A stretch of DNA of 64,000 bases. Source: an uncultured Flavobacteriaceae bacterium (GTDB taxonomy: Bacteria; Bacteroidota; Bacteroidia; Flavobacteriales; Flavobacteriaceae). The stretch covers positions 1 through 64,000 of the forward strand of contig CANNGA010000004.1 of assembly GCA_947504035.1 (NCBI GenBank), given 5' to 3'. Both the position numbers and the translations under genes were made by a program. Of the stretch, positions 42,324 to 52,246 are shown piece after piece (the first letter of the stretch is position 1; each line of letters begins with the position of its first letter). The notes under the pieces are model-generated. The model searched no databases. It was not told the DNA's origin and was given only the letters and a program-made list of their open reading frames with translations.

Positions 42324-42477
42324 AATAAATTGATTTTGTTACTATTGTAGACGTTTAAAAGCACCGTAGCTTTCATCTGTCATAGAATTTAGGGTTTTTT
42401 TATGATTTTAGAGCAGGCTATAGAGGCTGTAAAATTGTATATTAGACCTAACAATTAAATTTTAATACAGACCAATT

Positions 42478-42777
42478 ATGACAGTGAATTTTCAATATGT
42501 AGGCGTAGATGTGAGCGAGAGTCTTTCGGCATTTACCAAAGAGAAATTAGAGAAATTATTTAACCGCTATGAGTTTTTAATTAGTGCGATGGTCTATTTT
42601 AAACAAGAAGGCAACAACTCAGACACAGGTAAAATATGCAATATAGAATTGAGTTTGCCAGGACCGCGAATTTATGCCACGTCGGATGAACACAACTTTG
42701 AAGTTGCTGTTCGTGAAACCATAAGCGATTTAGAACGACAACTTAAAAAACGTAAAGAAGTGTATAAAGTACATTAG
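42478..42777 (+). CDS. hpf: Ribosome hibernation-promoting factor (short HPF)
   Basis: Length 99 aa, the short form without a dimerisation domain. The beta-alpha-beta-beta-beta-alpha fold can be followed: VNFQYVGVDVSESLSAFTKEKL, MVYFKQEGN, CNIELSLPGPRIYATSDE, NFEVAVRETISDLERQLKKRKE. It binds the small ribosomal subunit in slow growth and blocks translation (known for the family). It converges with rlmH, whose stop is 2 bp away. Confidence 0.92.
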   Translation: MTVNFQYVGVDVSESLSAFTKEKLEKLFNRYEFLISAMVYFKQEGNNSDTGKICNIELSLPGPRIYATSDEHNFEVAVRETISDLERQLKKRKEVYKVH

Positions 42778-42779
42778 GA

Positions 42780-43253
42780 TTAGCGATGGTGGTAGGGTTC
42801 ATTTTTTAAAATAGTAAACCCTCTATAGAGTTGCTCTATAAAAAATAAACGTACCATTTGATGGGAAAATGTCATTTTAGATAATGCTATTTTCCCATTC
42901 GCTTTTTGGTATACGTCCTGAGAAAAACCATAAGGCCCCCCAATCACAAATACCAAGCGTTTTATCCCAGAATTCATATGCTTTTGTAAGTAACCAGAAA
43001 AGGCTACAGAATCCATTGTTTTGCCATTTTCATCTAAAAGAATCAAAACATCGGCAGGCATTACCTTTTTTAAAATAAGATCACCCTCTTTTTGTTTCTG
43101 TTCGTTCTCACTTAAGTTCTTAACCTTTTTTAGGTCAGGAATGAGTTCTAATTCAAACTTAATATAATGCTTAAGCCGCGCTTTATAAGTGTCTATTAAG
43201 GTGTTAAGCGCCTTGTCATCGGTTTTGCCTATGGCCAAAAGTGTAATCGTCAT
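42780..43253 (-). CDS. rlmH: 23S rRNA pseudouridine-1915 N3-methyltransferase
   Basis: Length 157 aa, the standard SPOUT enzyme size. It methylates pseudouridine 1915 in helix 69 of 23S rRNA using S-adenosylmethionine. The knotted SAM site is visible: ILLDENGKTMDS, VFVIGGPYGF (GGPYG at 105-109), SKMTFSHQMVRLFFIEQLYR and the C-terminal NEPYHH. All are intact. Convergent with hpf. Confidence 0.96.
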   Translation of the reverse strand: MTITLLAIGKTDDKALNTLIDTYKARLKHYIKFELELIPDLKKVKNLSENEQKQKEGDLILKKVMPADVLILLDENGKTMDSVAFSGYLQKHMNSGIKRLVFVIGGPYGFSQDVYQKANGKIALSKMTFSHQMVRLFFIEQLYRGFTILKNEPYHHR

Positions 43254-43339
43254 ACTGCAAAATTACAATTTCATTTTTTACGATATTTATATTTTTAGGC
43301 ATTAAAACTAAAAAATTCGTAAATTAATATTCCATTTGC

Positions 43340-43347
43340 TATTTTTG
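43340..43347 (+). promoter_or_regulatory. -7 box of nadC
   Basis: TATTTTTG fits TAnnTTTG, 17 bp before the nadC ATG. Confidence 0.5.
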
Positions 43348-43364
43348 CTCAAAATTTCTCTGAC

Positions 43365-44225
43365 ATGATTACCAAAGAATATTTCGAAAACGAAGTCTCC
43401 TACATTATTGAAAACGCTATAAGAGAGGATGTTGGCGATGGCGATCACAGCTCTTTAGCCTGTATTCCAGAAAATGCAAGAGGTAGAGCAAAGCTTCTTG
43501 TAAAAGACAAAGGTGTTATTGCAGGTGTTGCATTTGCAAAACGCGTCTTTAATTACATAGATAAAAGCTTACGTGTAGACATTAAGATCGAAGATGGTAC
43601 AGAGGTGTCTTATGGAGATGTTGTGCTCTATGTAGAAGGATCTTCACAGTCTATTTTAAAAGCAGAACGTACGGTTTTAAACGCCATGCAACGCATGAGT
43701 GCTATTGCGACAAAAACAAGAAATTTTGTAGACTTATTAAAGGGGACTAAAACCAAAATTTTAGACACGCGTAAAACCACACCAGGGATTAGAGTGTTAG
43801 AAAAGTGGGCGGTAAAAATTGGCGGAGGTGAAAACCACAGATTTGCATTGTATGATATGATCATGCTTAAAGACAACCATATTGATTTTGCTGGTGGCAT
43901 TACAAAAGCTATAGATATGACTAAAGATTATCTTAATAGCACAGGCAGAGACTTGCAGATTATGGTGGAAGCAAGAGACTTAACCGAAGTAGAAGAGATT
44001 TTAAAAAGTGAAGGCATCTTTCGTATTTTGATCGATAATTTTGATTATGAAGATACCAAAAAGGCTGTTGAAATGATTGGTAATAAGTGTCTTACAGAGT
44101 CCTCTGGAAATATCAATGAAGCTACGGTGCGTCATTATGCAGAATGTGGTGTCGATTATATTTCTTGTGGCGCTTTAACCCATTCTGTACACAATATGGA
44201 TTTAAGTTTAAAGGCTGTAAATTAA
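43365..44225 (+). CDS. nadC: Nicotinate-nucleotide pyrophosphorylase (carboxylating)
   Basis: Length 286 aa. Quinolinate phosphoribosyltransferase: quinolinate and PRPP give nicotinate mononucleotide in NAD synthesis. Recognised by NAIREDVGDGDHSS, LNAMQRMSAIATKT, ILDTRKTTPGIRVLEKWAV (substrate-binding Arg/Lys), MIMLKDNHI, and VEARDLTEVEEIL with C-terminal GVDYISCGALTHSV. Complete and of normal length. Cytoplasmic. Its own -7 box is at 43340. Confidence 0.97.
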   Translation: MITKEYFENEVSYIIENAIREDVGDGDHSSLACIPENARGRAKLLVKDKGVIAGVAFAKRVFNYIDKSLRVDIKIEDGTEVSYGDVVLYVEGSSQSILKAERTVLNAMQRMSAIATKTRNFVDLLKGTKTKILDTRKTTPGIRVLEKWAVKIGGGENHRFALYDMIMLKDNHIDFAGGITKAIDMTKDYLNSTGRDLQIMVEARDLTEVEEILKSEGIFRILIDNFDYEDTKKAVEMIGNKCLTESSGNINEATVRHYAECGVDYISCGALTHSVHNMDLSLKAVN

Positions 44226-44436
44226 TAACAGTTAAGTCCTATAACCTTTTTTAGGGGTTTAGAAACAGGTTAACGCGACATACAAAACGATTTCTTGTCA
44301 TCTTACGAACTTTTAACGCGCACTAAAATACATTTTAGAGTCAGATTTAAATGCTTAAATTTGCCTAAAGAGTATTCATAATACAAGGCTACTGTGATGC
44401 CTATAGCCTGTAGCAGTTTTAAAACGCATGTAATTA

Positions 44437-45378
44437 ATGACGAAACCGATTGAAGACAAACTAGATAAAATTCCTGTAATACGCATCCTAGTTCAGTTTT
44501 TAAAACGCTTTAAACTACCAGGGCTAGAAGGCTTATCCTTTTACGATTTAATAGAATTGTATGTTATAGGTATTGCAAGAGGTGCGTTAACTGCACGGGC
44601 TAGTGCGATAGCTTTTAGTTTCTTTACAGCATTATTCCCTTTTTTGTTATTTGTACTTATTGTTATTCCTTACATTCCTATAGAGGGCTTTAAGGTAGAG
44701 TTTCTAGAATTTTTAGAATCTTTTTTACCACCAACAACATCCGATTTTTTCTTTGATAATATTTTTGGAAATATAGAGCAAAACAAAAGGGGAGGACTTT
44801 TATCTTCGGTTTTTGTACTGTCTATAGCCTTAATGGCTAATGGTGTTAATGCTGTGTTTTCTGGTTTTGAAAGTTCTTATCACGAACAATTAACACGTAA
44901 TGTGTTTAAACAATACATTTTTGCGTTAGGAATTGCTTTAATATTGGCCCTGTTATTAATCATCACTATAGCTGTTTTGGGATATTTTGAAATCTATGTG
45001 ATACAGGAAATATTAGAAGCCTTGCGTGATAGGGAATACGATGTAGATGCCGATGGAGTGTTGTGGTACAACATTGCCAAATACATCTTTTTTGTTATCA
45101 TGGTGTATTTAGCAACAGCAACCTTATATTATTTTGGCACCCAAGAAGGGCGGGACTCTAAGTTTTTATCGGTTGGTGCTTTATTTACAACGTTCTTAAT
45201 TATTTTAACGTCTTTTTTGTTTGGCGTTTATATAGAAAATTTTAGCCAGTACAATAAACTATACGGTTCTATTGGTGCCCTTTTAATCTTGTTACTTTAT
45301 TTGTGGTTAAACGCCAACATCCTCCTGTTAGGATACGAGCTTAATGCCTCTTTAAACAAGCTAAGAAAGCAAAAATAA
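44437..45378 (+). CDS. YihY/BrkB-family inner-membrane protein
   Basis: Length 313 aa with about six transmembrane helices. Family blocks: LTARASAIAFSFFTALFPFL in TM1, LLSSVFVLSIALMANGVNAV, the paired TM region around 155-180, LYYFGTQEGRDSKFLSVGAL, and the C-terminal YGSIGALLILLLYLWLNANI. The old name 'virulence factor BrkB' and the 'ribonuclease BN' label are historical; the function is not established. It lies 3 bp upstream of priA and the two are probably co-transcribed. Confidence 0.9.
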   Translation: MTKPIEDKLDKIPVIRILVQFLKRFKLPGLEGLSFYDLIELYVIGIARGALTARASAIAFSFFTALFPFLLFVLIVIPYIPIEGFKVEFLEFLESFLPPTTSDFFFDNIFGNIEQNKRGGLLSSVFVLSIALMANGVNAVFSGFESSYHEQLTRNVFKQYIFALGIALILALLLIITIAVLGYFEIYVIQEILEALRDREYDVDADGVLWYNIAKYIFFVIMVYLATATLYYFGTQEGRDSKFLSVGALFTTFLIILTSFLFGVYIENFSQYNKLYGSIGALLILLLYLWLNANILLLGYELNASLNKLRKQK

Positions 45379-45381
45379 GCG

Positions 45382-47832
45382 ATGACGTATTTTATAGATG
45401 TAATAGTCCCTATTCCTTTACAAAAACTGTTTACCTACCGTATAACAGAAGCAGAGGCCACATTTTTGCAAAAAGGCATGCGGGTATCTGTACCCTTTGG
45501 AAAAACTAAAATGCATACAGGTATTGTACACCGTATTCATAACGAAGGGCCTACAGCCTATGAGGCTAAAGATATTCATCAAATATTAGATGAGACTCCG
45601 TTAGTTACAGAGATACAGTTAAAATTTTGGGAATGGATTTCTAGTTACTACATGTGTACTATGGGCGACGTTATGCGCGCAGCATTACCCAATGCTTTTA
45701 TTTTAGAAAGCGAAACCATGCTTACTAAAACCAATGTAAAGTTAGACGAAACCCGCTTAAAAGATGATGAGTTTTTAGTGTATGAAGCCTTACACCATCA
45801 GTCGTCTTTAAAGGTGCAAGACGTCATGCAGATTTTAGATAAGAAAAGCGTACTTCCTGTTATTAAACGGCTTATTGAAAAAGAAGCCGTAGCGGTAGAA
45901 GAAGAGGTTTTCGAAAAATACAAACCCAAATTGGTGCGTTATGTTAAGTTAAGTGCTCATTTTTCTTCTGAAGTGCGTTTGCAAGAACTCCTAGGGGATT
46001 TAAGTCGCGCCCCTAAACAACGCGATGTGGTGATGACGTTGTTTTCGATGGCTGCCAAAACGCAAAAACCTGTTAAGGTTTCAGAGTTAATCGCAGAAAG
46101 CGGTGCTTCAACCTCTATAATTAAAGCTTTGATAGATAAAACGGTGCTTGAAGACTATGTGATTCAAACAGATCGTATTCATTATACAGGTGGCGCGAAT
46201 GCCGCGTCTAAAACGTTAAATGTACATCAAGAGCAAGCATTGTCGGAGATAAGAACAACCTTCGAAACACAGCACACCACCTTATTGCACGGGGTGACAT
46301 CTTCTGGAAAAACCGAAATTTACGTCAAGCTTATAGAGACCGTTTTAGAAACAGGCCGTCAAGTCCTGTATTTACTGCCAGAAATTGCGCTAACCACCCA
46401 ATTGGTGAGTCGTTTGCAGAATTATTTTGGCGAAAAGGTCGCCTTATACCACTCCAAATATTCTTCTCACGAGCGGGTTGAGGTTTGGAATAATGTGTTG
46501 CAAAATACAGCTAAAGCCCAAGTTATACTGGGGGCACGTTCATCTGTGTTTTTACCGTTTAAAGCCTTGGGATTGATTATTGTCGATGAAGAGCATGAGC
46601 AATCCTTCAAACAGTTTGACCCTGCACCGCGCTACCACGCCCGCGATGCTGCTATTGTACTAGCGCATATGCATGGTGCTAAAACACTTTTAGGCTCGGC
46701 AACACCAAGTTTAGAAAGTGCTTTTAATGCACAACAAAAACGTTATGGACTAGTGTCTTTAAAGCAGCGCCATAATAATGTGTTGATGCCCGATATAGAA
46801 TTGGTGGATATTAAAGATAAGTACAAGCGCAAGTTAATGCGAGGCCATTTTAGTGACCGTTTGTTGGAAGAAATGGCAGTGACTTTAGAGGAAGGACATC
46901 AAATTATATTATTTCAAAACCGGCGTGGGTTTTCTCCAATAATAGAATGCAACACCTGTGGTCATGCCACACAATGTCCTAACTGCGATGTAAGTTTAAC
47001 TTACCACCAATACCGCAAACAATTGCGTTGCCATTATTGCAGTTACCATACTGCTATGCATAAACAGTGTGAAGCCTGTGGCAGTCCAGAGTTAGATAAT
47101 AAAGGTTTTGGAACCGAACAAATAGAAGAAGAGGTAAAAGTGGTATTTCCAAAGCATAAAGTAGCCCGTATGGATTTAGATACGACGCGGGGTAAATACG
47201 GTTATGAAAAGATCATTACAGCTTTCGAGCAGCAAGAGGTCGATATTTTGGTAGGCACACAAATGCTAACCAAGGGGTTAGATTTTAGAAATGTGAAATT
47301 GGTAGGGGTTATGAATGCCGATACCATGCTTAATTTCCCTGATTTTAGAGCACACGAGCGCAGTTTTCAGCTTATCACACAAGTATCGGGTAGAGCGGGG
47401 CGTACCGATACACGGGGAAAGGTTTTGGTACAAACGTATAATCCGTATCATAACATACTGCAGCAGGTTGCTTCTAATGCTTATGGCGCCATGTATAAAG
47501 AGCAAATGGACGATCGTTTTAATTATAAATACCCTCCTGTTTACAAGCAAATCAAAATAACTTTAAAGCATAAGGATTACAATAGGGTAGAGCAGGCGTC
47601 TTTATGGTTAGCGAAGTCCTTACGACAGGTTTTTAAAGAACATGTTTTAGGCCCAGAGTCGCCAGCGGTAGCTCGTATACGCAATCAGTTTTACAAGAAT
47701 ATTTTAATTAAAATACCGAAAGACCAGTCTTTAGCAAAAACAAAAAAAGCCATTATTAGAATTAATAATAGCTTTTCAAGCATTAAAGAGTTTCGGTCAG
47801 TTAGAATACTATTAAATGTTGATAATTATTAA
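45382..47832 (+). CDS. priA: Primosomal replication restart helicase PriA
   Basis: Length 816 aa. It binds stalled forks and reloads the replicative helicase. The 3'-end-binding domain is at the N-terminus (VIVPIPLQKLFTYRI). The superfamily 2 helicase core has Walker A GVTSSGKTEIY, LLPEIALTTQL, DEEH in IIVDEEHEQSFKQ, and SATPSLES. Four CxxC pairs form the two zinc sites (CNTC, CPNC, CHYC, CEAC). The C-terminal helicase half reads ILVGTQMLTKGLDF and VSGRAGR. Complete, 3 bp after the YihY gene. Confidence 0.97.
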   Translation: MTYFIDVIVPIPLQKLFTYRITEAEATFLQKGMRVSVPFGKTKMHTGIVHRIHNEGPTAYEAKDIHQILDETPLVTEIQLKFWEWISSYYMCTMGDVMRAALPNAFILESETMLTKTNVKLDETRLKDDEFLVYEALHHQSSLKVQDVMQILDKKSVLPVIKRLIEKEAVAVEEEVFEKYKPKLVRYVKLSAHFSSEVRLQELLGDLSRAPKQRDVVMTLFSMAAKTQKPVKVSELIAESGASTSIIKALIDKTVLEDYVIQTDRIHYTGGANAASKTLNVHQEQALSEIRTTFETQHTTLLHGVTSSGKTEIYVKLIETVLETGRQVLYLLPEIALTTQLVSRLQNYFGEKVALYHSKYSSHERVEVWNNVLQNTAKAQVILGARSSVFLPFKALGLIIVDEEHEQSFKQFDPAPRYHARDAAIVLAHMHGAKTLLGSATPSLESAFNAQQKRYGLVSLKQRHNNVLMPDIELVDIKDKYKRKLMRGHFSDRLLEEMAVTLEEGHQIILFQNRRGFSPIIECNTCGHATQCPNCDVSLTYHQYRKQLRCHYCSYHTAMHKQCEACGSPELDNKGFGTEQIEEEVKVVFPKHKVARMDLDTTRGKYGYEKIITAFEQQEVDILVGTQMLTKGLDFRNVKLVGVMNADTMLNFPDFRAHERSFQLITQVSGRAGRTDTRGKVLVQTYNPYHNILQQVASNAYGAMYKEQMDDRFNYKYPPVYKQIKITLKHKDYNRVEQASLWLAKSLRQVFKEHVLGPESPAVARIRNQFYKNILIKIPKDQSLAKTKKAIIRINNSFSSIKEFRSVRILLNVDNY

Positions 47833-47915
47833 ATCTTCATTCTAACCACACACAATAGTTGTTGATAATAATAGCGATTGTTTTTGTAGGTTGGCCACAA
47901 CCGAAATGTGATCTA

Positions 47916-48611
47916 CTAAATATTGTTTAACGCATCTACTAGTTGCGTTTTTTTGTTTCTACTAAGAGGGATTTCATAAGCACCAACTTCAACATTTTTA
48001 CTGTTAAAGCGGTCTATCTTGTCAAGATTGACAATATAGGATTTGTGAATACGTAAAAACTTATTCTCTGGCAATTCTGCCTCAAAAGCTTTCATCGTAG
48101 ATAGCACTACTAAACTTGTTTCTTCTGTTACAAGTTTAACATAGTCCCCAAGTGCTTCAATCCACTTAATGTCTTTAATGTATACCTTACGTTTCTTAAG
48201 GTTACTTTTAACGAAGATATGTTCGCCTTCTTCTTCATGAAAATCGAGCGTTAATTTATGTTGCTCGAGTGCTTTTTCAACAGAAGTGTTAAAACGGTCT
48301 CTTGTTATAGGTTTGTGTAAGTAATCGGTAGCATCGTAATTAAATGCTTTAAAAGCATATTCTGTTTTACCGGTTACAAAAATAATTTGTGGTTTCTTAT
48401 TTAATACGTCTAAAAGTTCAAAACCATTTAGCACTGGCATTTCAATGTCTAAAAAGATTAAGTCTACTTGATGCGTATTTAAACCATTCTTTGTTTCGAG
48501 AGCACTACTATACTCAGCAATTAAGTTTAGTGAAGGGTGATTTTCGACTAACTTAACTATAGAGAGACGTTGTATTGCTGAATCGTCTACTACTACACAG
48601 TTTAAAGTCAT
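47916..48611 (-). CDS. LytTR-family response regulator
   Basis: Length 231 aa from ATG 48611 (MTLNCVVVDDSAIQRL); a longer frame upstream lacks receiver-domain similarity. The receiver domain has the acidic pair Asp9-Asp10, phosphoacceptor Asp55 (LIFLDIEMP), Thr in IFVTGKTEYA and Lys in YLHKPI. The C-terminal LytTR DNA-binding domain includes IKWIEALGDYVKLVTEE, KFLRIHKSYIVNLDKID and EIPLSRNKK. No histidine kinase gene is adjacent, so its partner is encoded elsewhere. It is divergent from the rpsF operon. Confidence 0.93.
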   Translation of the reverse strand: MTLNCVVVDDSAIQRLSIVKLVENHPSLNLIAEYSSALETKNGLNTHQVDLIFLDIEMPVLNGFELLDVLNKKPQIIFVTGKTEYAFKAFNYDATDYLHKPITRDRFNTSVEKALEQHKLTLDFHEEEGEHIFVKSNLKKRKVYIKDIKWIEALGDYVKLVTEETSLVVLSTMKAFEAELPENKFLRIHKSYIVNLDKIDRFNSKNVEVGAYEIPLSRNKKTQLVDALNNI

Positions 48612-48772
48612 AACATTATATATTATTTCGGTTAAGATATCGACAATAGTACGATATTTTCCGCTAAAAACCAAAAATCATCGGTAAACTGTTTGTTTTA
48701 ACATTTCTTTAACAGATGAAATGGGAAAGAAAATATGTTGTTGGAAAGTAGTGTAATATAATAAAAAATTCT

Positions 48773-48780
48773 TATTTTTG
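48773..48780 (+). promoter_or_regulatory. -7 box of the rpsF operon
   Basis: TATTTTTG fits TAnnTTTG, 33 bp before the rpsF ATG. Confidence 0.55.
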
Positions 48781-48813
48781 CAGCCAATTTTTAATAATTA
48801 AAATAGATTTTTT

Positions 48814-49152
48814 ATGAATCATTATGAAACTGTTTTCATCTTAAATCCCGTTTTATCTGAAGATCAGATAAAGGAAACAGTAAAGAAATACGAAGATTTT
48901 CTTGTTTCTAACGGCGCTAAGATGATATCCAAAGAGAACTGGGGGCTTAAGAAGCTAGCGTACCCTATTCAAAACAAAAAAAGTGGTTTTTACCACTTAT
49001 TCGAGTACCAAGTACCTGGAGAAGCAATTGGACCTTTAGAAGTAGAGTTTAGACGTGACGAGCGTTTTATGCGTTACTTAACTGTAGCTTTAGACAAGCA
49101 TGCTGTGTCTTGGGCAGAGCGAAGAAGAGAAAAACTTAAAGTAAAAGCGTAA
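48814..49152 (+). CDS. rpsF: Small ribosomal subunit protein bS6
   Basis: Length 112 aa. Characteristic bS6 start [20 protein letters not shown], then [20 protein letters not shown] and [20 protein letters not shown]. It binds 16S rRNA as a pair with bS18, whose gene follows after 2 bp. First gene of the rpsF-rpsR-rplI operon, the usual bacterial order. Confidence 0.98.
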   Translation: MNHYETVFILNPVLSEDQIKETVKKYEDFLVSNGAKMISKENWGLKKLAYPIQNKKSGFYHLFEYQVPGEAIGPLEVEFRRDERFMRYLTVALDKHAVSWAERRREKLKVKA

Positions 49153-49154
49153 TT

Positions 49155-49454
49155 ATGGCAACATCTATAGAACAACAATCTAAAGGAAAAAAAGACGGCG
49201 AAATTAGATATTTAACGCCTCTTAATATAGAGACTAACAAACAAAAGAAATATTGTCGTTTTAAGAAATCGGGTATCAAGTATATCGATTATAAAGATCC
49301 AGATTTCTTATTAAAGTTTGTAAACGAGCAAGGTAAAATTTTACCAAGACGTTTAACAGGGACATCATTAAAGTATCAAAGAAAAGTGTCTGTTGCTGTA
49401 AAAAGAGCACGTCATTTAGCTTTAATGCCATACGTAGCGGATTTATTAAAATAA
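49155..49454 (+). CDS. rpsR: Small ribosomal subunit protein bS18
   Basis: Length 99 aa, with a basic, Gly/Lys-rich N-terminal extension common in Bacteroidota. Core: [59 protein letters not shown]. It forms a heterodimer with bS6 on the platform of the 30S subunit. Middle gene of the operon. Confidence 0.98.
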   Translation: MATSIEQQSKGKKDGEIRYLTPLNIETNKQKKYCRFKKSGIKYIDYKDPDFLLKFVNEQGKILPRRLTGTSLKYQRKVSVAVKRARHLALMPYVADLLK

Positions 49455-49467
49455 AAATAGCATAACA

Positions 49468-49917
49468 ATGGAACTTATATTAAGACAAGACGTTGAAAAT
49501 TTAGGATTTAAAGACGATGTTGTAACAGTTAAGAACGGTTATGGTAGAAATTTTTTAATTCCTCAAGGCCAAGCTGTTTTAGCAACGCCTTCTGCTAAAA
49601 AAGTTTTAGCAGAAAACTTAAAGCAAAGAGCTTTTAAAGAAAAGAAAATAGTTGATGATGCAAATACAACTGCCGAGGCATTGAAAGCATTAGAGATTAA
49701 AATCGCTTCTAAAGTTGGTTCTGGAGACAAATTATTTGGCTCTGTAAACAACATCGACGTGGCTGCTGCTTTAGAAAAAGCAGGACACGCTATCGATAAG
49801 AAATTCATCTCTGTAGCAGGTGGTAACGTGAAGCGTTTAGGGAAATACAATGCTGTAATTCGCTTACATAGAGAAGTGTCTGCAGATTTAGAGTTTGAAG
49901 TAGTAGCGCAAGCTTAA
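49468..49917 (+). CDS. rplI: Large ribosomal subunit protein bL9
   Basis: Length 149 aa. N-terminal rRNA-binding domain MELILRQDVENLGFKDDVVT, VKNGYGRNFLIPQGQAVLAT; long connecting helix rich in Lys/Ala; C-terminal domain VGSGDKLFGSVNNIDVAAAL. Complete. Last gene of the operon, followed by a strong terminator. Confidence 0.98.
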   Translation: MELILRQDVENLGFKDDVVTVKNGYGRNFLIPQGQAVLATPSAKKVLAENLKQRAFKEKKIVDDANTTAEALKALEIKIASKVGSGDKLFGSVNNIDVAAALEKAGHAIDKKFISVAGGNVKRLGKYNAVIRLHREVSADLEFEVVAQA

Positions 49918-49943
49918 TACTTTAATACCTTAAACTCATTTTA

Positions 49944-49979
49944 AAAAAACCGTTTAGAAATTGATCTAAACGGTTTTTT
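49944..49979 (+). terminator. Terminator of the rpsF operon
   Basis: Perfect 15-bp stem (49944-49958 with 49965-49979; core CCGTTTAGA/TCTAAACGG), 6-nt loop, T run. Confidence 0.9.
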
Positions 49980-50004
49980 GTTATAAAATATTTAATTTTA
50001 ACGT

Positions 50005-50475
50005 ATGAAATACAGACGATTAACAAAAGAACAATTCGAAGAATTACATCAAGAATTTATAAATTTTCTAGCCACCCAATCCATTACAGCCGACGAGTGG
50101 GCCAACTTAAAAGTGAACAAACCAGAGTTGGCAGAAATGGAGCTGGATGTGTTTAGTGATTTAATTTGGGAAGGTGTCTTAAACCAAGCGTCCTATTTAG
50201 AGCATTTTGCACCGCAACACATGTATTTATTTCATTTAGACGAGGCGAATATGCATGCTATAGTGGTAAATGTTAAGAACGATGCTATAGACATTACAAC
50301 AAAAGAAGGCTATAACTGGTTGCGTGACCATTTAATGGATGATAGCGTCGAGTTTTTACAGGCCGACAAAGCCTATAGCGACGATAAGAACGCCGATAAA
50401 TTTTCTATGATAGAACAAGGCGCCTCCATCACCAAAGGCGAACTATATCACTATTTTCACAACATCATCAATTAA
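50005..50475 (+). CDS. DUF6495 family protein
   Basis: Length 156 aa, cytoplasmic, acidic. Family sequence pattern from memory: MKYRRLTKEQFEELHQEFIN, FLATQSITADEWANLK, ELDVFSDLIWEGVLNQASYL, then EHFAPQHMYLFHLDE. A GASITKGELYHYFHNIIN block ends it. Mostly helical with no catalytic motif visible. Found in flavobacteria near ribosomal genes; function unknown. Confidence 0.8.
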   Translation: MKYRRLTKEQFEELHQEFINFLATQSITADEWANLKVNKPELAEMELDVFSDLIWEGVLNQASYLEHFAPQHMYLFHLDEANMHAIVVNVKNDAIDITTKEGYNWLRDHLMDDSVEFLQADKAYSDDKNADKFSMIEQGASITKGELYHYFHNIIN

Positions 50476-50578
50476 GGTTTTGCTACAGCACTGCATTTAG
50501 ATAAACACGAGGCTTTTTAGACTTTAAAAGCAGAGATTTTTTCTGCCTAAAAAGTAAGCCCTGCTATGTGCAATTATT

Positions 50579-50586
50579 TATTTTTG
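50579..50586 (+). promoter_or_regulatory. Candidate -7 box upstream of hisS
   Basis: TATTTTTG fits TAnnTTTG, 70 bp before the hisS ATG. A weaker TGCTTTTG lies at 50637-50644, nearer the start. Confidence 0.4.
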
Positions 50587-50656
50587 CAATTCCTTATACC
50601 ATTAGGACACTTTTGTTACACATTAAAACCAATACCTGCTTTTGCAGACCTTAACT

Positions 50657-52027
50657 ATGGCTCAGAAACCAAGTATACCGAAAGGCACTAGAGATTTTAA
50701 CCCAGAAGATGTTGCGAAACGCAACTATATTTTTAACACCATACGTGGTGCATTTCAAACCTTTGGTTTTCAGCCTATAGAAACACCAAGTTTTGAGAAT
50801 TCCGATACTTTAATGGGGAAATACGGTGAAGAAGGAGATCGTTTAATTTTTAAAATTTTAAATTCTGGAGATTATTTAGCGAAAGCAAATACAAGTGCTT
50901 ACGAGGCTAAAGATGCTACTAAATTAACGGCTAGTATTTCAGAAAAAGCATTGCGTTACGATTTAACGGTACCATTTGCGCGTTATGTGGTGCAGCACCA
51001 AAACGAGATTGAGTTTCCTTTTAAACGCTACCAGATCCAACCTGTTTGGCGTGCAGATCGTCCGCAGAAAGGCCGTTTTAGAGAGTTTTTTCAATGTGAT
51101 GCAGATGTGGTGGGCAGTACCTCTTTATGGCAAGAAGTAGAATTTGTACAGCTTTACGATAGCGTATTTTCTGCGTTAAAGCTAGAAGGCGTAACGATTA
51201 AAATTAATAACCGAAAAATACTATCTGGTATTGCAGAGGTGATTGGTGCGAGTGATAAGTTAATCGATTTTACAGTCGCTTTAGACAAATTAGATAAAAT
51301 AGGAGAAGACAACGTAAAAGCAGAAATGCTTGCTAAAGGCGTGCCGCAGTCTGGTATAGATAAACTACAGCCTTTATTTTCGATATCGGGAGATTTTGAA
51401 GCTCAAATTAAAAGCTTAGCAGAGATTTTAGCAACTTCAGAAGAAGGCCAAAAAGGCATAGAAGAACTAAGCTTTATAAACGAGGCCATTTCACAATTAG
51501 GGTTGGAGACAGCACGATTAGAACTGGATGTAACCTTAGCTAGAGGTTTAAATTATTATACAGGGGCCATCTTTGAAGTCGCAGCACCAGAAGGTGTGAA
51601 AATGGGATCTATAGGCGGTGGTGGCCGTTACGACGATCTTACAGGTATTTTTGGGATGAAACAGATGAGTGGTGTTGGTATTAGTTTTGGTTTAGATAGA
51701 ATTTATCTGGTATTAGAAGAATTAGGCCTATTCCCAGAGACTGTTTCTAAAACTGTAGAAGTGCTTTTTATAAACTTTGGAGCTGCCGAAGCTTTATTTT
51801 GCTTAAAAGCCATCAAATACCTAAGACAACAAGGGGTTAATGCCGAATTGTATCCTGATAAGGCTAAGATGAAAAAGCAAATGATGCATGCCAATAAGCG
51901 CCGTATTCCTTATGTTGTTCTGGTAGGTGAAGAAGAAATGAACGCTAATAGCTATACCTTAAAAGATATGAATTCTGGAACGCAGAATACATTACCTTTA
52001 GAGGAACTGTTAAACGTGTTGGCATAA
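50657..52027 (+). CDS. hisS: Histidyl-tRNA synthetase
   Basis: Length 456 aa from ATG 50657 ([20 protein letters not shown]). Class II aminoacyl-tRNA synthetase charging tRNA-His. Motif 1 region [10 protein letters not shown]; motif 2 [20 protein letters not shown] followed by FQCDADVVG; His-specific [13 protein letters not shown]; motif 3 [14 protein letters not shown] with [14 protein letters not shown]-terminal anticodon-binding domain follows ([14 protein letters not shown] ... [10 protein letters not shown]). Complete. Confidence 0.97.
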   Translation: MAQKPSIPKGTRDFNPEDVAKRNYIFNTIRGAFQTFGFQPIETPSFENSDTLMGKYGEEGDRLIFKILNSGDYLAKANTSAYEAKDATKLTASISEKALRYDLTVPFARYVVQHQNEIEFPFKRYQIQPVWRADRPQKGRFREFFQCDADVVGSTSLWQEVEFVQLYDSVFSALKLEGVTIKINNRKILSGIAEVIGASDKLIDFTVALDKLDKIGEDNVKAEMLAKGVPQSGIDKLQPLFSISGDFEAQIKSLAEILATSEEGQKGIEELSFINEAISQLGLETARLELDVTLARGLNYYTGAIFEVAAPEGVKMGSIGGGGRYDDLTGIFGMKQMSGVGISFGLDRIYLVLEELGLFPETVSKTVEVLFINFGAAEALFCLKAIKYLRQQGVNAELYPDKAKMKKQMMHANKRRIPYVVLVGEEEMNANSYTLKDMNSGTQNTLPLEELLNVLA

Positions 52028-52246
52028 TTGCAAGACGAATACCAACACGAGCTGTATGTAAGTGTTTTAAACTTATAAGATAAATACTGTTGTTTTCAGG
52101 ACAGATCAGTATGGTTTTTTCTATGATATGATTTAATTTTCGGGGCTGTTCCATAGCGTATCGCTTACGTGATTTTTAGATGTATATAAACTATAGAACA
52201 GAATAGCAATTTCAAGACCTCACATTAAAAAGATGATTTATAAATA